From Martelella limonii (GTDB lineage: Bacteria; Pseudomonadota; Alphaproteobacteria; Rhizobiales; Rhizobiaceae), in assembly GCF_013344475.1 (NCBI RefSeq), contig NZ_JABUOU010000009.1, positions 141,817 to 205,816 of the forward strand: a DNA stretch of 64,000 bases, given 5' to 3'. The notes under the pieces were generated by a model. The model worked only from the letters and a program-made list of their open reading frames with translations, had not been told where the DNA came from and searched no databases. Position 1 is the first letter of the stretch. Every line of letters begins with the position of its first letter. The position numbers and the translations under genes were made by a program. Of the stretch, positions 63,874 through 64,000 are shown piece by piece.

Positions 63874-64000
63874 ATGGCAAAAGCAAAGTTTGAGCGGAGC
63901 AAACCGCACGTAAACATCGGCACGATCGGCCACGTTGACCATGGCAAGACGTCGCTGACGGCTGCGATCACGAAGTTCTTCGGCGAGTTCCGCGCCTACG
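63874..64000 (+). CDS. tuf: Elongation factor Tu, N-terminal part (cut by window edge)
   Basis: The first 42 residues, starting [19 protein letters not shown], are unmistakable EF-Tu. The P-loop GHVDHGKTS is present, and the sequence continues into [16 protein letters not shown] lies about 7 nt upstream. The rest is outside the window. Many alphaproteobacteria have two tuf copies, and this one sits close to a tRNA pair. Confidence 0.97.
   Translation, partial: MAKAKFERSKPHVNIGTIGHVDHGKTSLTAAITKFFGEFRAY

Overview
This window is a high-GC, gene-dense stretch of a chromosome from an alphaproteobacterium, most likely a Hyphomicrobiales (Rhizobiaceae-like) organism. The evidence is the glgP-glgB-glgC-glgA-pgm-glgX order, the rpmH-rnpA-yidC-engB-argB cluster, an R. 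etli-type AnsA asparaginase, an Ohr/OhrR pair and the long-insert YidC. Genus cannot be fixed from sequence alone. I see no prophage, CRISPR array, rRNA operon or complete insertion sequence.

Layout. 1-9379 (minus strand): glycogen operon, transcribed glgP, glgB, glgC, glgA, pgm, glgX (glgX runs off the left edge). 9606-16424 (minus): three-gene transglutaminase / amidoligase-like / ATP-grasp-alpha-E cluster of poorly known function. 16539-20188 (minus): TetR-controlled ABC-2 efflux operon with a clear TetR-type palindrome upstream. 20553-24210 (plus): Tat-exported TRAP binding protein without its membrane subunits, an FAD-dependent ferredoxin reductase and a LacI-type regulator. 24266-27336 (minus): APS reductase, ClC transporter and a glutathione S-transferase. 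27469-30043 (plus): HdeD-like membrane protein, quinone oxidoreductase and AnsA asparaginase. 30155-31199: divergent ohrR/ohr with a palindromic operator. 31263-35858: tam, haloacid dehalogenase, class IV aminotransferase, GNAT, a diheme cytochrome c and a cytochrome c-prime. 35970-38345 (minus): TPP riboswitch and thiM-thiE-thiD. 38380-39211: a possible 27-residue ORF and a lipoprotein of unknown function. 39289-41804: mmsA and a divergent LysR gene. 42113-45136: a phosphatase and a TonB-dependent heme-type receptor. 45440-50343: pgk, a CPA1 cation/proton antiporter and a 14-TM MFS exporter. 50411-54764 (minus): argB, engB, yidC, rnpA, rpmH. 54999-57462: histidine kinase, tRNA-Arg and a PACE-type efflux protein. 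57524-61929 (minus): diguanylate cyclase, a GpgS-like/MpgP-like glucosylglycerate pair and an RlmB-like methyltransferase. 62150-64000: tRNA-Tyr, tRNA-Gly, a second diguanylate cyclase and the start of tuf.

How the genes work together. The glg genes form a full glycogen synthesis and degradation unit with 4-bp or short overlaps. gpgP/gpgS-like genes plausibly make glucosylglycerate, a compatible solute, from a nucleotide sugar and 3-phosphoglycerate. ohr/ohrR handle organic peroxides. thiMED salvages thiamine precursors under TPP control.

The least expected signal is a pair of 208-bp intergenic elements (41831-42038 and 45180-45387). They have the same internal two-hairpin architecture, and each is bracketed by a 22-24-bp direct repeat. 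In the second case the repeat is itself a terminator hairpin, split so that each copy keeps one T-tract. This looks like insertion of a small non-autonomous mobile repeat into terminators.
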